Part shown: in pieces, positions 16,120-25,710 of the stretch
Position numbering within the stretch: position 1 is the first letter of the stretch
Layout: each line of letters begins with the position of its first letter
Source of the DNA: Oscillospiraceae bacterium
GTDB lineage: Bacteria > Bacillota_A > Clostridia > Oscillospirales > Ruminococcaceae
Direction: 5' to 3'
DNA length: 64,000 nucleotides
Assembly: GCA_017523995.1 (NCBI GenBank)
Contig: JAFWUX010000208.1
Span: 30,342 to 94,341 of the forward strand
Program-made: the position numbers and the translations under genes
Notes under the pieces: generated by a model
Seen by the model: the letters and a program-made list of their open reading frames with translations, nothing else
Database searches by the model: none
What the model was told of the DNA's origin: nothing

Positions 16120-17036
16120 TGCAGAATGTATATGATATCGCGGTTGTCGGTGCCGGTCCTGCCGGACTGACAGCCGCGCTCTACGCACGCCGTGCCGGAA
16201 AAACGGTGGTTGTCATCGAGAAGGAAAACTTCGGCGGACAGATCACGTTTTCTCCGAAGCTTGAGAACTATCCGACTGCTATGGCGATCAGCGGCTCGGA
16301 ATTTGCCGAAAAGCTGATGGAGCAGGCGGAGGCGCACGGCACCGTGCTGGAGATGGACAATATTACCGCTGTTGAAAAGACAGCAGCGGGCTTTACGCTC
16401 AAGGGCGAATACGGGAGCTATGATGCAAAAACCGTGATCCTCGCGACCGGCTCGAAGCACCGCACGCTCGGCATTGCACATGAGGCAGAGCTCACCGGAC
16501 AAGGTGTCTGCTACTGTGCAGTCTGTGACGGCGCATTCTTCCGCGATCAGGATGTCGCTGTGATCGGCGGCGGAAACACCGCTCTGCAGGACGCTGTATT
16601 CCTCTCCGAGCTCTGCACCTCGGTGACCATTGTGCAGAATCTCCCGACGCTGACCGGTGATCCGGTGCTGCAGGAGAAGATCAAAAGCCTTGAGAATGTA
16701 TCCGTAATCTGTGAGGCAACTGTGGATGCGCTGCTCGGTGAGAAAAAGCTGACCGGTATCCGCATTCTGCGCGGCGCGGAGAAAACGCCCGAGGTGCTTG
16801 CAGTGACCGGTATGTTCGTCGCAATCGGACAGCAGCCGGAAAACGAAGCATTTGCAGCGCTTTCAAAGCTTGATCAGGCAGGTTACATCATCTCGGATGA
16901 GAATTGCTGTACCGATACGGACGGTATCTTTGTTGCAGGCGACTGCCGCACAAAGGCGATCCGTCAGGTTGTGACAGCGACCGCAGACGGTGCATCGGCA
17001 GCACTTGCCGCATGCCGCTATCTCGACCGTTTATAA
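16116..17036 (+). CDS. trxB: Thioredoxin reductase
   Basis: This flavoprotein passes electrons from NADPH to a redoxin dithiol. The 306-residue protein has the FAD motif GAGPAGL (about 11-17), the redox CAVC (about 133-136), the NADPH motif GGGNTA (about 150) and the C-terminal FAD motif DGIFVAGDC. Its ATG overlaps the nrdD stop (ATGA), so the two proteins are translationally coupled. That arrangement suggests its main client is the redoxin domain fused to NrdD. Confidence 0.94.
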   Translation: MMQNVYDIAVVGAGPAGLTAALYARRAGKTVVVIEKENFGGQITFSPKLENYPTAMAISGSEFAEKLMEQAEAHGTVLEMDNITAVEKTAAGFTLKGEYGSYDAKTVILATGSKHRTLGIAHEAELTGQGVCYCAVCDGAFFRDQDVAVIGGGNTALQDAVFLSELCTSVTIVQNLPTLTGDPVLQEKIKSLENVSVICEATVDALLGEKKLTGIRILRGAEKTPEVLAVTGMFVAIGQQPENEAFAALSKLDQAGYIISDENCCTDTDGIFVAGDCRTKAIRQVVTATADGASAALAACRYLDRL

Positions 17037-17046
17037 TCATAATAAC

Positions 17047-17092
17047 AGCCGCAGAATTTCTGGAACTGTTGCCGGAAATCCTGCGGCTTTTT
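17047..17092 (+). terminator. Intrinsic terminator after trxB
   Basis: AGCCGCAG (17047-17054) pairs with CTGCGGCT (17081-17088), with inner ATTTC/GAAAT pairs, then TTTTT. Confidence 0.85.
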
Positions 17093-17200
17093 CATGGACA
17101 GGCACAGATTCGATCATGTACTGAAATCATATTATCCAGCTTTTCGGGCATAATGTGATTGCTGTATGACGATACAGAATTCACCCGAAGGAGGAACCGT

Positions 17201-17800
17201 ATGATTTTTCAGGAAACGGAAACCTGCACGCTGCTGATGCGCGCCTATGCAGGGGAGTGTCAGTCGCATGTGCGCTATCTGCTCGCCGCAAAGGAGGCAG
17301 CCGCGCAGCAGCTTCATGTTCTGCGGCAGGTGTTTGAGTTTACGGCAAAGCAGGAGTTGATCCATGCACAGCAGTTTGCGGAGCTGCTGACGAAAAACGG
17401 CGTCAGCGGCATCCGGATCGCGGCGGAATATCCGCTGGACGCGCCGCATGATCTGGCGCAGGCATTGCTTTCTGCGCAGCAGTTTGAGCGCAATGAAGCG
17501 GAGGGCGTCTATCCGGCATTTGCGGAGACCGCGGCGCGTGAGGAGCAGCCCGAAGCCGCAGCACTGTTCCGGCAGATCGCGGAGATCGAGCGGACACATG
17601 CCGAACGCTTCGGCATATTCGGGACATGGATGCAGGAGGGGAGACTGTTCCGCGAAAACCAGCCGACGCTCTGGCTCTGTCTCAACTGCGGACACATCCA
17701 CGAGGGAACAGAGCCGCCGCAGAACTGTCCTGTCTGCAAAGCCGTTCAGGGATTTTCCGTGCGAAAGGGCTTTGCGCCGTTCACATCAGAATCTGCTTGA
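17201..17800 (+). CDS. Rubrerythrin
   Basis: This is a non-haem di-iron peroxidase that protects anaerobes from hydrogen peroxide. The 199-residue protein has a four-helix ferritin-like domain with E-X-X-H type ligands (AYAGECQSHVRY, KQELIHAQQF, EIERTHAERF) and a C-terminal rubredoxin-like iron site, CLNCGH...NCPVC (about 165-187). The start at 17201 follows AAGGAGG; the frame is open further upstream but without an RBS. It lies between the trxB terminator and the leuA promoter, which overlaps its stop codon. Confidence 0.92.
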   Translation: MIFQETETCTLLMRAYAGECQSHVRYLLAAKEAAAQQLHVLRQVFEFTAKQELIHAQQFAELLTKNGVSGIRIAAEYPLDAPHDLAQALLSAQQFERNEAEGVYPAFAETAAREEQPEAAALFRQIAEIERTHAERFGIFGTWMQEGRLFRENQPTLWLCLNCGHIHEGTEPPQNCPVCKAVQGFSVRKGFAPFTSESA

Positions 17801-17825
17801 CTTTCACGCGGAAATGTGCTATAAT
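17797..17825 (+). promoter_or_regulatory. Promoter of leuACDB, overlapping the rubrerythrin stop
   Basis: TTGACT (17797-17802) and TATAAT (17820-17825) with a 17-base spacer. It is the only recognisable promoter before leuA. Confidence 0.75.
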
Positions 17826-17832
17826 TTTCTCA

Positions 17833-17918
17833 TAAATGCGAGAAAGGGAAGCACCCTTTTGCAATGAATCTCACAGCACCGCCTCTTTCCGTATCATCGG
17901 GGAGAGGCGTGCTTTTTT
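17833..17918 (+). promoter_or_regulatory. leuA leader with intrinsic terminator (attenuator)
   Basis: Between the promoter and leuA lie a small hairpin (AAAGGG...CCCTTT, about 17832-17849) and a strong terminator: GCACcGCCTCTTTCC (17876-17890) pairs with GGGGAGAGGCGTGC (17899-17912) followed by six T. As no promoter follows it, transcription of leuA must read through it, so regulated termination is likely. A 20-codon frame from ATG 17864 contains three Leu and two Val codons, but it lacks an RBS and consecutive Leu codons, so the sensing mechanism is unclear. Confidence 0.65.
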
Positions 17919-17945
17919 ATGATTGACAATCAGGAGGAACAGAAA

Positions 17946-19631
17946 ATGAACCACGCCGAGAAATATACGCGGCAGTTTTTTGAAGCACCGAAAACATCAC
18001 ATAAATGGATGGAGAAATCGTATATCGACCGCGCGCCGCAGTGGTGCAGCGTCGATCTGCGCGACGGCAATCAGGCACTTGTGATTCCGATGAGCCTCGG
18101 GGAAAAGCTCGAGTTTTTTGCAGAGCTTGTCCGCATCGGGTTCAAGGAGATCGAGATCGGCTTTCCGGCAGCCTCGGAAACGGAGTACATATTCTGCCGC
18201 ACGCTGATCGAGCAGAATCTCATCCCCGACGATGTGACGATTCAGGTTCTGACGCAGTCGCGCGAGCATATCATCCAGAAGACCTTTGAAGCACTCCGCG
18301 GATGTAAAAACGCGATTGTGCATCTCTATAATTCGACATCGGTTGCGCAGCGCGAGCAGGTGTTCCGCAAGAGCCGTGAGGAGATTATGGAGATCGCGGT
18401 CTCAGGCGCAAAACTCTGCAAGGAGTACCGCGCAAAGCACGAAGGCAATATCCGGTTTGAGTATTCGCCGGAGAGCTTTACCGGCACCGAGCCGGAGTAT
18501 GCGCTCGCAGTCTGCAATGCGGTTCTGGATGTCTGGCACCCGATACCGGAGGACAAGGTCATCATCAATCTGCCGGTGACTGTGCAGCTTTCCATGCCGC
18601 ATGTCTATGCAGATCAAATCGAGTATATGTGCGAAAACCTCAAATACCGCGAGAATGTGATCGTCTCGCTGCACCCGCACAATGACCGCGGCTGTGCGGT
18701 CGCGGATACGGAAATGGGTCTGCTTGCCGGTGCAGAGCGCGTCGAGGGCACGCTGTTCGGCAACGGTGAGCGCACGGGCAATGTGGATATCATTACACTG
18801 GCGCTCAATATGTATTCGCAGGGCATCGAGCCGAATCTCGATTTCTCGGATGTTCCGGCAATCACGGAGCTTTACAACCGCGTGACGCGCATGGAGGTCA
18901 ATGACCGTCAGCCGTATACCGGAAAGCTTGTATTTGCGGCGTTCAGCGGTTCCCATCAGGATGCGATCGCAAAGGGACTCAAATGGCGCGAGGAGCAGCA
19001 CACCGATCTCTGGACTGTGCCCTATCTGCCGCTTGATCCGGCGGATATCGGCAGGGAGTACGAAGCGGATGTCATCCGCATCAACAGTCAGTCGGGCAAG
19101 GGCGGCATCGGCTATATTCTCGAGACACGGTTCGGCTATAATCTCCCGAAGCGCATGCGCGAGCATGTCGGCTATCTGGTCAAGGGCGTTTCCGACCACA
19201 AACATAAGGAACTGCAGCCGGACGAGGTCTACCTGATTTTCAAGGAACACTATGTTGATATTACATCGCCGCTTAATCTGACCGCAGTGCATTTTGTCCA
19301 GCACAACGGCATTGAGGCGACCATCGACATTGAGTATCACAACGAAACGGCATCCGCGACGAACAACGGAAACGGCCGTCTGGATGCAGTCAGCAATGCG
19401 GTTCGCTCCTACACAGGGCTTGACTACACGATCAACACCTATACCGAGCATGCACTGGAAGTCGGCTCGTCCTCGAAGGCTGTCTCCTATGTTGAGATTC
19501 TCAGCGGCAGCGGAGCAAGCTTCTGGGGCGTTGGCATCGACAACGATATTATTACATCCTCGATCAAGGCATTCGTCAGCGCGGTCAATAATATGCTGAC
19601 CGCATCACCGAAAGACAGCAGCGCTGTCTGA
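17946..19631 (+). CDS. leuA: 2-isopropylmalate synthase
   Basis: This enzyme condenses acetyl-CoA with 2-ketoisovalerate, the committed step of leucine synthesis. The 561-residue protein belongs to the longer LeuA subtype (yeast/actinobacterial-like, N-terminal [20 protein letters not shown]), with the metal and substrate motif LRDGNQ, HPHNDRG (about 243), NGNGR-type linker and a C-terminal LeuA allosteric domain (about 430-555) that normally gives leucine feedback inhibition. The start at 17946 follows CAGGAGGA; an upstream in-frame ATG at 17919 has no RBS. It is first in leuACDB. Confidence 0.94.
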   Translation: MNHAEKYTRQFFEAPKTSHKWMEKSYIDRAPQWCSVDLRDGNQALVIPMSLGEKLEFFAELVRIGFKEIEIGFPAASETEYIFCRTLIEQNLIPDDVTIQVLTQSREHIIQKTFEALRGCKNAIVHLYNSTSVAQREQVFRKSREEIMEIAVSGAKLCKEYRAKHEGNIRFEYSPESFTGTEPEYALAVCNAVLDVWHPIPEDKVIINLPVTVQLSMPHVYADQIEYMCENLKYRENVIVSLHPHNDRGCAVADTEMGLLAGAERVEGTLFGNGERTGNVDIITLALNMYSQGIEPNLDFSDVPAITELYNRVTRMEVNDRQPYTGKLVFAAFSGSHQDAIAKGLKWREEQHTDLWTVPYLPLDPADIGREYEADVIRINSQSGKGGIGYILETRFGYNLPKRMREHVGYLVKGVSDHKHKELQPDEVYLIFKEHYVDITSPLNLTAVHFVQHNGIEATIDIEYHNETASATNNGNGRLDAVSNAVRSYTGLDYTINTYTEHALEVGSSSKAVSYVEILSGSGASFWGVGIDNDIITSSIKAFVSAVNNMLTASPKDSSAV

Positions 19632-19648
19632 AGAAAGAGGGAATCCGT

Positions 19649-20917
19649 ATGGGCATGACCATGACGCAAAAAATCCTCGCAGCGCACGCAGGCGCAGAGC
19701 ATGTGCAGGCAGGGCAGCTTCTGCTCGCGAATCTTGACCGTGTGCTCGGCAATGACATCACATCGCCGGTTGCGATCCGGGCGTTTGACGGGCTCGGCAG
19801 AGAACAGGTCTTTGACCGCGGCAAGGTTGTGATGGTCATGGATCATTTCGTGCCGAACAAGGATATCAAGGCGGCGGAGCAATGTAAGATGTGCCGCGAT
19901 TTCTGCGGCGCGCAGGCGATCACGCATTTCTATGATGTCGGCAAAATGGGGATTGAGCATGCGCTTCTGCCGGAGCAGGGACTTGTGACCGCCGGTGATC
20001 TTGTGATCGGCGCAGATTCGCATACCTGTACCTACGGTGCACTCGGCGCGTTCTCAACCGGTGTCGGCTCGACGGATATGGCATGCGGCATGGCGACAGG
20101 CAAGGCATGGTTCAAGGTGCCCGCCGCGATCAAAGTCATGTTGACCGGCAGACTGCGCCGCTATGTCTCCGGCAAGGATGTGGTTTTGCACCTGATCGGA
20201 AAAATCGGCGTGGACGGCGCGCTTTACCGTTCGCTTGAATTCACGGGTGAGGGCATGCATACGCTTTCGGTCAGTGACCGGCTCTGCATTGCGAACATGG
20301 CGATTGAAGCCGGCGCAAAGAACGGCATCTTCGCGGTGGATGATCTGACGCTTGCGTATCTGAAAGCGCACGGAGCAGCTGCACCGCAGATTTTTGAGGC
20401 GGATGCCGATGCGGAATATGAGCAGACAATCGAAATTGACCTTTCGCAGATTGAACCGACTGTCGCATTTCCGCATCTGCCGGAGAATGCCAAAACCTTT
20501 GATGCGATCGGAAAGATTCCGGTGGATCAGGTTGTGATCGGTTCGTGCACAAACGGCAGACTGGAGGATTTGCGTGCCGCCGCGGAGATCATGGCGGGCA
20601 GACAGTGTGCAGCGGGTGTCCGCGTGATTGTGATTCCGGCAACCCAGCAGATTTATCTCGATGCAATGGCAGAGGGGCTGCTGAAAATCTTTGTTGAGAG
20701 CGGCGCGGTTGTCTCAACCCCGACCTGCGGCCCCTGTCTCGGCGGCTATATGGGCATTCTTGCAAAAGGCGAACGTGCTGTCGCGACGACAAACCGCAAT
20801 TTTGTCGGCAGAATGGGACATCCGGAATCCGAGGTCTATCTTGCAAGCCCGGCGACGGCGGCAGCCAGCGCGCTGACCGGATGCATCACGAGTCCGTGGG
20901 AGGTCATGGAGCAATGA
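19649..20917 (+). CDS. leuC: 3-isopropylmalate dehydratase large subunit
   Basis: With LeuD it isomerises 2- to 3-isopropylmalate. The 422-residue protein is an aconitase-superfamily subunit. Its [4Fe-4S] cluster cysteines are in GSCTNGR (about 296) and CGPCLGG (about 360-366), and ADSHTCTYG marks the first ligand region (about 116). It starts 17 nt after leuA behind GAGGGA and overlaps leuD by 4 nt. Confidence 0.94.
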   Translation: MGMTMTQKILAAHAGAEHVQAGQLLLANLDRVLGNDITSPVAIRAFDGLGREQVFDRGKVVMVMDHFVPNKDIKAAEQCKMCRDFCGAQAITHFYDVGKMGIEHALLPEQGLVTAGDLVIGADSHTCTYGALGAFSTGVGSTDMACGMATGKAWFKVPAAIKVMLTGRLRRYVSGKDVVLHLIGKIGVDGALYRSLEFTGEGMHTLSVSDRLCIANMAIEAGAKNGIFAVDDLTLAYLKAHGAAAPQIFEADADAEYEQTIEIDLSQIEPTVAFPHLPENAKTFDAIGKIPVDQVVIGSCTNGRLEDLRAAAEIMAGRQCAAGVRVIVIPATQQIYLDAMAEGLLKIFVESGAVVSTPTCGPCLGGYMGILAKGERAVATTNRNFVGRMGHPESEVYLASPATAAASALTGCITSPWEVMEQ

Positions 20918-21405
20918 AATATACAGGTCATGTGATTCGCTACGGCGACAATGTGGATACGGATGTGATCATTCCGGCGCGTTATTTGAATACGAGCGAT
21001 CGCACAGAGCTTGCAAAGCACTGCATGGAGGATCTCGATCCGACTTTTGTGGGCAGAGTGCAGCAGGGCGATATTCTGGTTGCGGGCTTGAATTTCGGCT
21101 GCGGTTCATCGCGTGAGCATGCCCCGATTGCGATTCAGGCAAGCGGTGTCTCGCTTGTGATTGCAAAGAGCTTTGCGCGTATTTTCTACCGCAACGCGAT
21201 CAATATCGGGCTTGCGATTGTGGAATGTCCAGAGGCGGCGGAGGCAATCGCGGAGGGTGACGAGGTCGAAGCCGATCTCGATGCCGGAATCATCCGCAAT
21301 CTGACAAGCGGTGCAGAATACCGCACGGAGCCGTTCCCGCCGTTTATCCAGACGATCATCACACACGGCGGATTGATGCAGGCAGTGCGCGACGGCGTGC
21401 TGTAA
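20914..21405 (+). CDS. leuD: 3-isopropylmalate dehydratase small subunit
   Basis: This 163-residue swivelling subunit of the isomerase contains [12 protein letters not shown] near the N-terminus and the substrate loop [10 protein letters not shown] (about 58-67). Its ATG overlaps the leuC stop in ATGA, fitting stoichiometric production of the two subunits. GGGAGG lies upstream inside leuC. Confidence 0.94.
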   Translation: MKYTGHVIRYGDNVDTDVIIPARYLNTSDRTELAKHCMEDLDPTFVGRVQQGDILVAGLNFGCGSSREHAPIAIQASGVSLVIAKSFARIFYRNAINIGLAIVECPEAAEAIAEGDEVEADLDAGIIRNLTSGAEYRTEPFPPFIQTIITHGGLMQAVRDGVL

Positions 21406-21422
21406 AGAATAGGAGGACAACG

Positions 21423-22499
21423 ATGCAGTATCACATTGCATTGCTGAAGGGCGACGGAATCGGTCCGGAGATCGTGGACAGTGCTGTTGCGGTTCTGGAA
21501 CGGATCGGCGCAAAGTTCGGGCATGATTTCCGGTTTACGCCGTATCTGATCGGCGGCTGCGCGATTGATGCAGTCGGCATGCCGCTGCCGCGTGAGACAG
21601 TGGACGGTTGTCTTGCGAGCGACAGTGTGCTGCTCGGAGCTGTCGGCGGCCCGCAGTGGGATCATCTCTCCGGCGAACAGCGTCCGGAGAAGGCGCTGCT
21701 CGGGATTCGCGCGGCACTCGGGCTGTATACGAATCTGCGCCCTGCAAAGCTCTTTCCGGCACTGCGCGGTGCATCGCCGCTGCGTGCAGATCTGGTTGCT
21801 GCCGGATTTGATATCATGATCGTGCGCGAGCTGACCGGCGGCATCTATTTCGGCGACCGCGGCTATCGCACGGGCAAATACGGCGAAGAAGCGTTTGATA
21901 CCGAGGCATACAGTGTTTACGAGATTGAGCGCATCGGCAGAGCGGCGTTTGAAATCGCGATGAAACGCAGCAGGCGCCTGACGAGTGTGGACAAGGCGAA
22001 TGTGCTGGAGACCTCGCGGCTCTGGCGTAAAACCATGCACCGGCTCGCCGAGGAATATCCGGAGGTTGCGTATCAGGATTTGTTCGTGGACAATGCCGCA
22101 ATGCAGCTTGTGCGAAATCCGCAGCAGTTTGATGTGATCGTGACATCTAATATGTTTGGTGACATTCTCTCGGACGAGGCATCACAGTTGACCGGTTCGA
22201 TCGGGATGCTGGCATCTGCATCGCTCGGCGAAACAACACGCGGCATGTATGAGCCGATTCACGGTTCTGCGCCCGATATCGCCGGACAGAACAGGGCAAA
22301 TCCGATTGCGACGATTCTTTCCGCCGCGATGATGCTCCGCTATGCATTCGGGCTTTCCGCAGAGGCGCAGTGTATTGAGGATGCCGTCGATGCGGTGCTC
22401 GCAGCCGGTTTCCGCACTGCCGATCTGCTCGGGGACAGCAATGCAGAATGCTGCTCCTGCACAGAAATGACTGCAGAAATCCTGAAAGCGATCGGCTGA
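21423..22499 (+). CDS. leuB: 3-isopropylmalate dehydrogenase
   Basis: This NAD-dependent enzyme oxidatively decarboxylates 3-isopropylmalate to 2-ketoisocaproate. The 358-residue protein has the N-terminal [11 protein letters not shown], the substrate and metal residues in [10 protein letters not shown] (about 138) and the nucleotide-binding region HGSAPDIAG (about 280). The RBS is AGGAGG. It is the last gene of the leucine operon. Confidence 0.95.
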   Translation: MQYHIALLKGDGIGPEIVDSAVAVLERIGAKFGHDFRFTPYLIGGCAIDAVGMPLPRETVDGCLASDSVLLGAVGGPQWDHLSGEQRPEKALLGIRAALGLYTNLRPAKLFPALRGASPLRADLVAAGFDIMIVRELTGGIYFGDRGYRTGKYGEEAFDTEAYSVYEIERIGRAAFEIAMKRSRRLTSVDKANVLETSRLWRKTMHRLAEEYPEVAYQDLFVDNAAMQLVRNPQQFDVIVTSNMFGDILSDEASQLTGSIGMLASASLGETTRGMYEPIHGSAPDIAGQNRANPIATILSAAMMLRYAFGLSAEAQCIEDAVDAVLAAGFRTADLLGDSNAECCSCTEMTAEILKAIG

Positions 22500-22520
22500 A
22501 CAGCGCGCATATAATAAGAT

Positions 22521-22563
22521 AAATCCGGACACTTCCGCAAAATCGGAAATGTCCGGATTTTGT
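22521..22563 (+). terminator. Intrinsic terminator after leuB
   Basis: AAATCCGGACA-TTCCG pairs with CGGAA-TGTCCGGATTT (22521-22560) with one mismatch. It sits directly against the end of the convergent gene and can serve both. Confidence 0.85.
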
Positions 22564-23294
22564 TATTCGGTGACGGAATCGAACCGAATTCCGGACAGAT
22601 CAGGCGCGTCAGCATCGAGCAGATCACATGCCAGATTGCCGAGCTCTGTACCAAGCTGTTCGCTGTCCGCCTCATCGCCGCCGGTTTCAAGATACACCTG
22701 CAAGCCTTCGCGCATGAAAGATGCATACAGCACTGCCGTCTGGATGCCGCGGCTGTTCGGATCGGTCAGAAAATAGCCGAATGTCACCGGCACGCCGCTG
22801 ATTTCTGCATTTGCCGTCTCACCGGTAACGATGGTATCCGTCACGGGCAGTCCCTCCCGCGCAAGATGCACATGCACCGCACCGATTTTTGTTTCAGCAC
22901 GCAGAAATTCGCCTGTTTCCGCGCGGAAAACTGCATGACAGGGATCCGGCTGTGTTGAGCAGGGGAGCAGCCGGTTCAGTTCTTCTGCAGTCAGTTCACG
23001 GCTGCAAACCTCATAATCGTAGGCATACATCGCTTCCCCGATTCCTTTTGTATTGGCATGATAGGTGATGCGCATGCCGTTGTCAAGTTCCGCATGCAGC
23101 GGTCTTGTCAGCCGGAACCGGTATCCGGCGGCAATGAGCAGCACAATGCATGCGGCGACCGGAAGCATGAATCTGTGCCGGTTCCGGACGGGCTTTTGGT
23201 TTGCGTGCACAAGGATTGCATTCCGCATTCTTGTCTCAGCGGCAGCGTCCGGCAGGATGCTGTCCCATGCTGCAATGATCTGCGCGTTCTTCAT
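22563..23294 (-). CDS. Putative anti-sigma factor, membrane-anchored
   Basis: The 243-residue protein has a short cytoplasmic N-terminus (motif AWDSILPD...RMRNAIL), one membrane segment (about 43-58, LPVAACIVLLIAAGY) and an extracytoplasmic domain of about 180 residues that I cannot name. Its ATG overlaps the stop of the ECF sigma gene (ATGA), the usual layout for a sigma/anti-sigma pair. The function is inferred from this layout and topology, not from a recognised domain. Confidence 0.65.
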   Translation of the reverse strand: MKNAQIIAAWDSILPDAAAETRMRNAILVHANQKPVRNRHRFMLPVAACIVLLIAAGYRFRLTRPLHAELDNGMRITYHANTKGIGEAMYAYDYEVCSRELTAEELNRLLPCSTQPDPCHAVFRAETGEFLRAETKIGAVHVHLAREGLPVTDTIVTGETANAEISGVPVTFGYFLTDPNSRGIQTAVLYASFMREGLQVYLETGGDEADSEQLGTELGNLACDLLDADAPDLSGIRFDSVTE

Positions 23295-23761
23295 ATTTCA
23301 TCACCGAGCCTTTCTTTGAGCAGCAGCCGCGCCTCACGCAGATGATTCCGGATCGTGGAGTGCGGCTTTCTGAGCATCTTCGCGATTTCCGCAGTCTGAT
23401 ACCCTTCGTAGTAGTAGAGATAGATCACGGTTTTACAGCGCTCCGGCAGCGACATGATCGCATCCATAATGTCGCCGGATTCTGTCTGTTCCGGTGCCGG
23501 CAGATCGGCATGTGCATCGAGATCAGTCTGCCTGCGCCGCCAGTGTTTCAGCTCATTTTTGCAGATATTCGATGCTGTCCGGATGAGCCATGCTTTCTCG
23601 TGTTCCGGATTTTCAAAATGCGGTTGTCTGCGGATCAGCCGGAAGAATGTTTCCTGTACGGCATCCTCCGTGTCAGCCGGATTTTTCATATAGGCAAAGC
23701 AGACGCGGTAAACGGTCTGCACATGTCTTTTATAGATTGCTTCAATATCAGCCTGCTGCAC
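23291..23761 (-). CDS. ECF-type RNA polymerase sigma factor
   Basis: The 156-residue protein has sigma region 2 (about 5-75, with DTEDAVQETFFRLI) and region 4 (about 100-150, with LPERCKTVIYLYYYEGYQTAEIA and an HTH). It starts at a GTG behind AAGGGGTG. It is coupled to the putative anti-sigma gene downstream. Targets are unknown; no clear autoregulatory promoter could be read in the 200 bases upstream. Confidence 0.9.
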   Translation of the reverse strand: MQQADIEAIYKRHVQTVYRVCFAYMKNPADTEDAVQETFFRLIRRQPHFENPEHEKAWLIRTASNICKNELKHWRRRQTDLDAHADLPAPEQTESGDIMDAIMSLPERCKTVIYLYYYEGYQTAEIAKMLRKPHSTIRNHLREARLLLKERLGDEI

Positions 23762-23869
23762 GGTTCATCACCCCTTTCACTATGAATACAATTGAACGCG
23801 GCAAAATGTCGGGCGGATTGAAAATATTTTTTGCAACATCCGCCGCACAGGAATTCTTTGCCGGAAATC

Positions 23870-23898
23870 TTGCATTTTACGTCAAAATATGATATACT
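23870..23898 (+). promoter_or_regulatory. Promoter of the small lipoprotein gene
   Basis: TTGCAT (23870-23875) and TATACT (23893-23898) with a 17-base spacer. Confidence 0.65.
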
Positions 23899-23969
23899 GA
23901 GAGTGTTGCAACGGCGCTTGCGGTTTGCCGCAGGCTGACGGCATGATGAAAAAACAAACAGGTGATTTT

Positions 23970-24380
23970 ATGAAGAAAATTGCGATCATTGCAGCGGCGG
24001 CAGGACTTCTGCTCTGCGCTTGCGGCGAAAAGGCGGAATCCTCGCAGGAGATGCAGTATATCAAGACAAGCGTGCTTTACGATACGCTCATGGAGATGTA
24101 TGCTGATCCCGAAAGTTATCTCGGGCAGCAGTTTCATATGGTCGGCGAGCTCTATCCGACAAAGGACGGGGATGAGACCTTCTATTCGATTTACGGCAGA
24201 CCGGTCTCAAACGGTGAGGGCATTGGTCTGGAACTGGAGTGGTCTGATTTCAGCGGACTGAATGACTATGACACCATCACTGTGGAGGGCACGCTCGAGG
24301 AGCGCAAGGATAAACACGAGGGACAGGAGCGGAAATACCTTGTCCTCAAGGTCAGCTCTCTGGAAAAACGCGAGAGCTGA
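23970..24380 (+). CDS. Small predicted lipoprotein, unknown function
   Basis: The 136-residue protein starts with a lysine pair, a hydrophobic stretch and the lipobox-like LLLCAC, so it is probably lipid-anchored outside the membrane. The mature part, with DPESYLGQQFHMVGELY and DTITVEGTLEE, looks like a small beta-rich (OB-fold-like) domain. The start at 23970 follows GGTGA; in-frame ATGs further upstream would precede the lipobox with a non-signal sequence. It seems to be a single-gene unit. Confidence 0.75.
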   Translation: MKKIAIIAAAAGLLLCACGEKAESSQEMQYIKTSVLYDTLMEMYADPESYLGQQFHMVGELYPTKDGDETFYSIYGRPVSNGEGIGLELEWSDFSGLNDYDTITVEGTLEERKDKHEGQERKYLVLKVSSLEKRES

Positions 24381-24389
24381 ACGCTGAAC

Positions 24390-24418
24390 TTGACAAAATC
24401 TGCTTTTTCTGGTATGAT
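24390..24418 (+). promoter_or_regulatory. Promoter of the aminotransferase gene
   Basis: TTGACA (24390-24395) and TATGAT (24413-24418), 17-base spacer, 36 nt before the ATG. Confidence 0.82.
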
Positions 24419-24454
24419 ATGAGTATCAATTTACAATGAAAAGAGGAGTTTATT

Positions 24455-25657
24455 ATGGTATTTCAGCCCTATCAGACTTCCATGCTGGCGCTGGGCAAAG
24501 CGCCGTCTGTTATCCGTGAGACCTTTGAATACGGCAACCGCCGCGCAAAGGAGATCGGCAGAGAGAATGTATTTGATTTCAGCCTCGGCAATCCGAGCGT
24601 TCCGGCACCGGAATCCGTGCATGATACCATGCGCAGACTGATGGACGAAACCGACTCTGTTCTGCTGCACGGCTATACATCTGCTGTCGGTGCGGAGCCG
24701 ACACGCACCGCAATCGCGGAGGATATCAACAAGCGCTTCGGCACCGGCATTTCCGCACAGGATATCTACATGACCTGCGGCGCTGCTGCCTCGCTGACCG
24801 TCACGCTGCATGCGATTCTCTGCCCGGGCGACACCTGCATGACCTTTGCACCGTTCTTCCCCGAGTACCGCGTATTCGTTGAGGCTGCCGCTGCGAAGCT
24901 CGTGGAGGTTCCGGCTGATCTCGAGAACTTCCAGATGAATCTCAAGGCATTTGCAGAGCTTGTCTCGCCGGAGACCAAGGCGGTTATCATCAACACGCCG
25001 AACAACCCGACCGGCGTTGTCTACACGGAGGAGAACCTCAAGGCATTCTGCGACCTGCTCCGCGCAAAGGAAAAGGAATTCGGTCATCCGATCTATCTGA
25101 TCGCGGATGAGCCATACCGTGAGCTCGTTTATGATGATGCGACAGTTGTGCCGTATCTGCCGAATCTCTATGATAACACATTTGTCTGCTATTCCTACAG
25201 CAAGTCGCTGTCCCTGCCGGGTGAGCGTATCGGCTATATCGTTGTCTCGCCGAAAATGGCGGATAACCGCAATGTCTATGCGGCTGTCTGCGGTTCCGGC
25301 AGAGCGCTGGGCTTCGTCTGCGCACCGAGCCTTGCACAGCGCGTTGTTGCAGAGAATCTCGGCAAGACCGGTGATCTCTCAATCTACCGCAGAAACCGCG
25401 ACCTGCTCTATAAGTCCCTGACCGAATACGGCTACCGCTGCATCTATCCGGACGGCGCGTTCTATCTGTGGGTACAGGCACTGGAGCCGGATGCAAATGC
25501 ATTCTGCAAGAAGGCGCGTGACTATGAGCTGCTGCTCGTGCCGTCTGATTCGTTCGGCTGCAAGGGCTATGTCCGCATCGCATACTGCGTCACGACCGAA
25601 ATGATCGAGCGCAGTCTGCCGGCGTTCAAGAAGCTCGCAGAGGCATACGGCAAATAA
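24455..25657 (+). CDS. Class I/II PLP-dependent aminotransferase (aspartate aminotransferase-like)
   Basis: The 400-residue fold-type I aminotransferase has NTPNNPTG (about 177-184), the aspartate holding PLP in IADEPYREL (about 214), the PLP lysine in YSKSLSLPGERIGY (about 249) and the C-terminal RIAYC arginine. This pattern is typical of clostridial aspartate or aromatic aminotransferases; the true amino donor cannot be read from sequence. It is flanked by its own promoter and terminator. Confidence 0.88.
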   Translation: MVFQPYQTSMLALGKAPSVIRETFEYGNRRAKEIGRENVFDFSLGNPSVPAPESVHDTMRRLMDETDSVLLHGYTSAVGAEPTRTAIAEDINKRFGTGISAQDIYMTCGAAASLTVTLHAILCPGDTCMTFAPFFPEYRVFVEAAAAKLVEVPADLENFQMNLKAFAELVSPETKAVIINTPNNPTGVVYTEENLKAFCDLLRAKEKEFGHPIYLIADEPYRELVYDDATVVPYLPNLYDNTFVCYSYSKSLSLPGERIGYIVVSPKMADNRNVYAAVCGSGRALGFVCAPSLAQRVVAENLGKTGDLSIYRRNRDLLYKSLTEYGYRCIYPDGAFYLWVQALEPDANAFCKKARDYELLLVPSDSFGCKGYVRIAYCVTTEMIERSLPAFKKLAEAYGK

Positions 25658-25670
25658 TCCATGATTTGAG

Positions 25671-25705
25671 AAAACCTCGGAATCGCATTGATTCCGAGGT
25701 TTTTG
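25671..25705. terminator. Bidirectional terminator
   Basis: AAAACCTCGGAATC (25671-25684) pairs with GATTCCGAGGTTTT (25690-25703) around GCATT; it serves the aminotransferase and the convergent CPBP gene. Confidence 0.9.
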
Positions 25706-25710
25706 TTTAT

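Noticed and set aside
13729..16188. 819-codon minus-strand frame opposite nrdD
   Set aside because: It is the antisense of a conserved, strongly biased coding gene; its product is rich in Arg, Cys and His and matches no family.
17833..17926. T-box riboswitch or classical leucine leader peptide before leuA
   Set aside because: The leader is only about 115 nt with no specifier arm or AGGGUGG-type T-box sequence. The 20-codon frame lacks an RBS and has no run of Leu codons.
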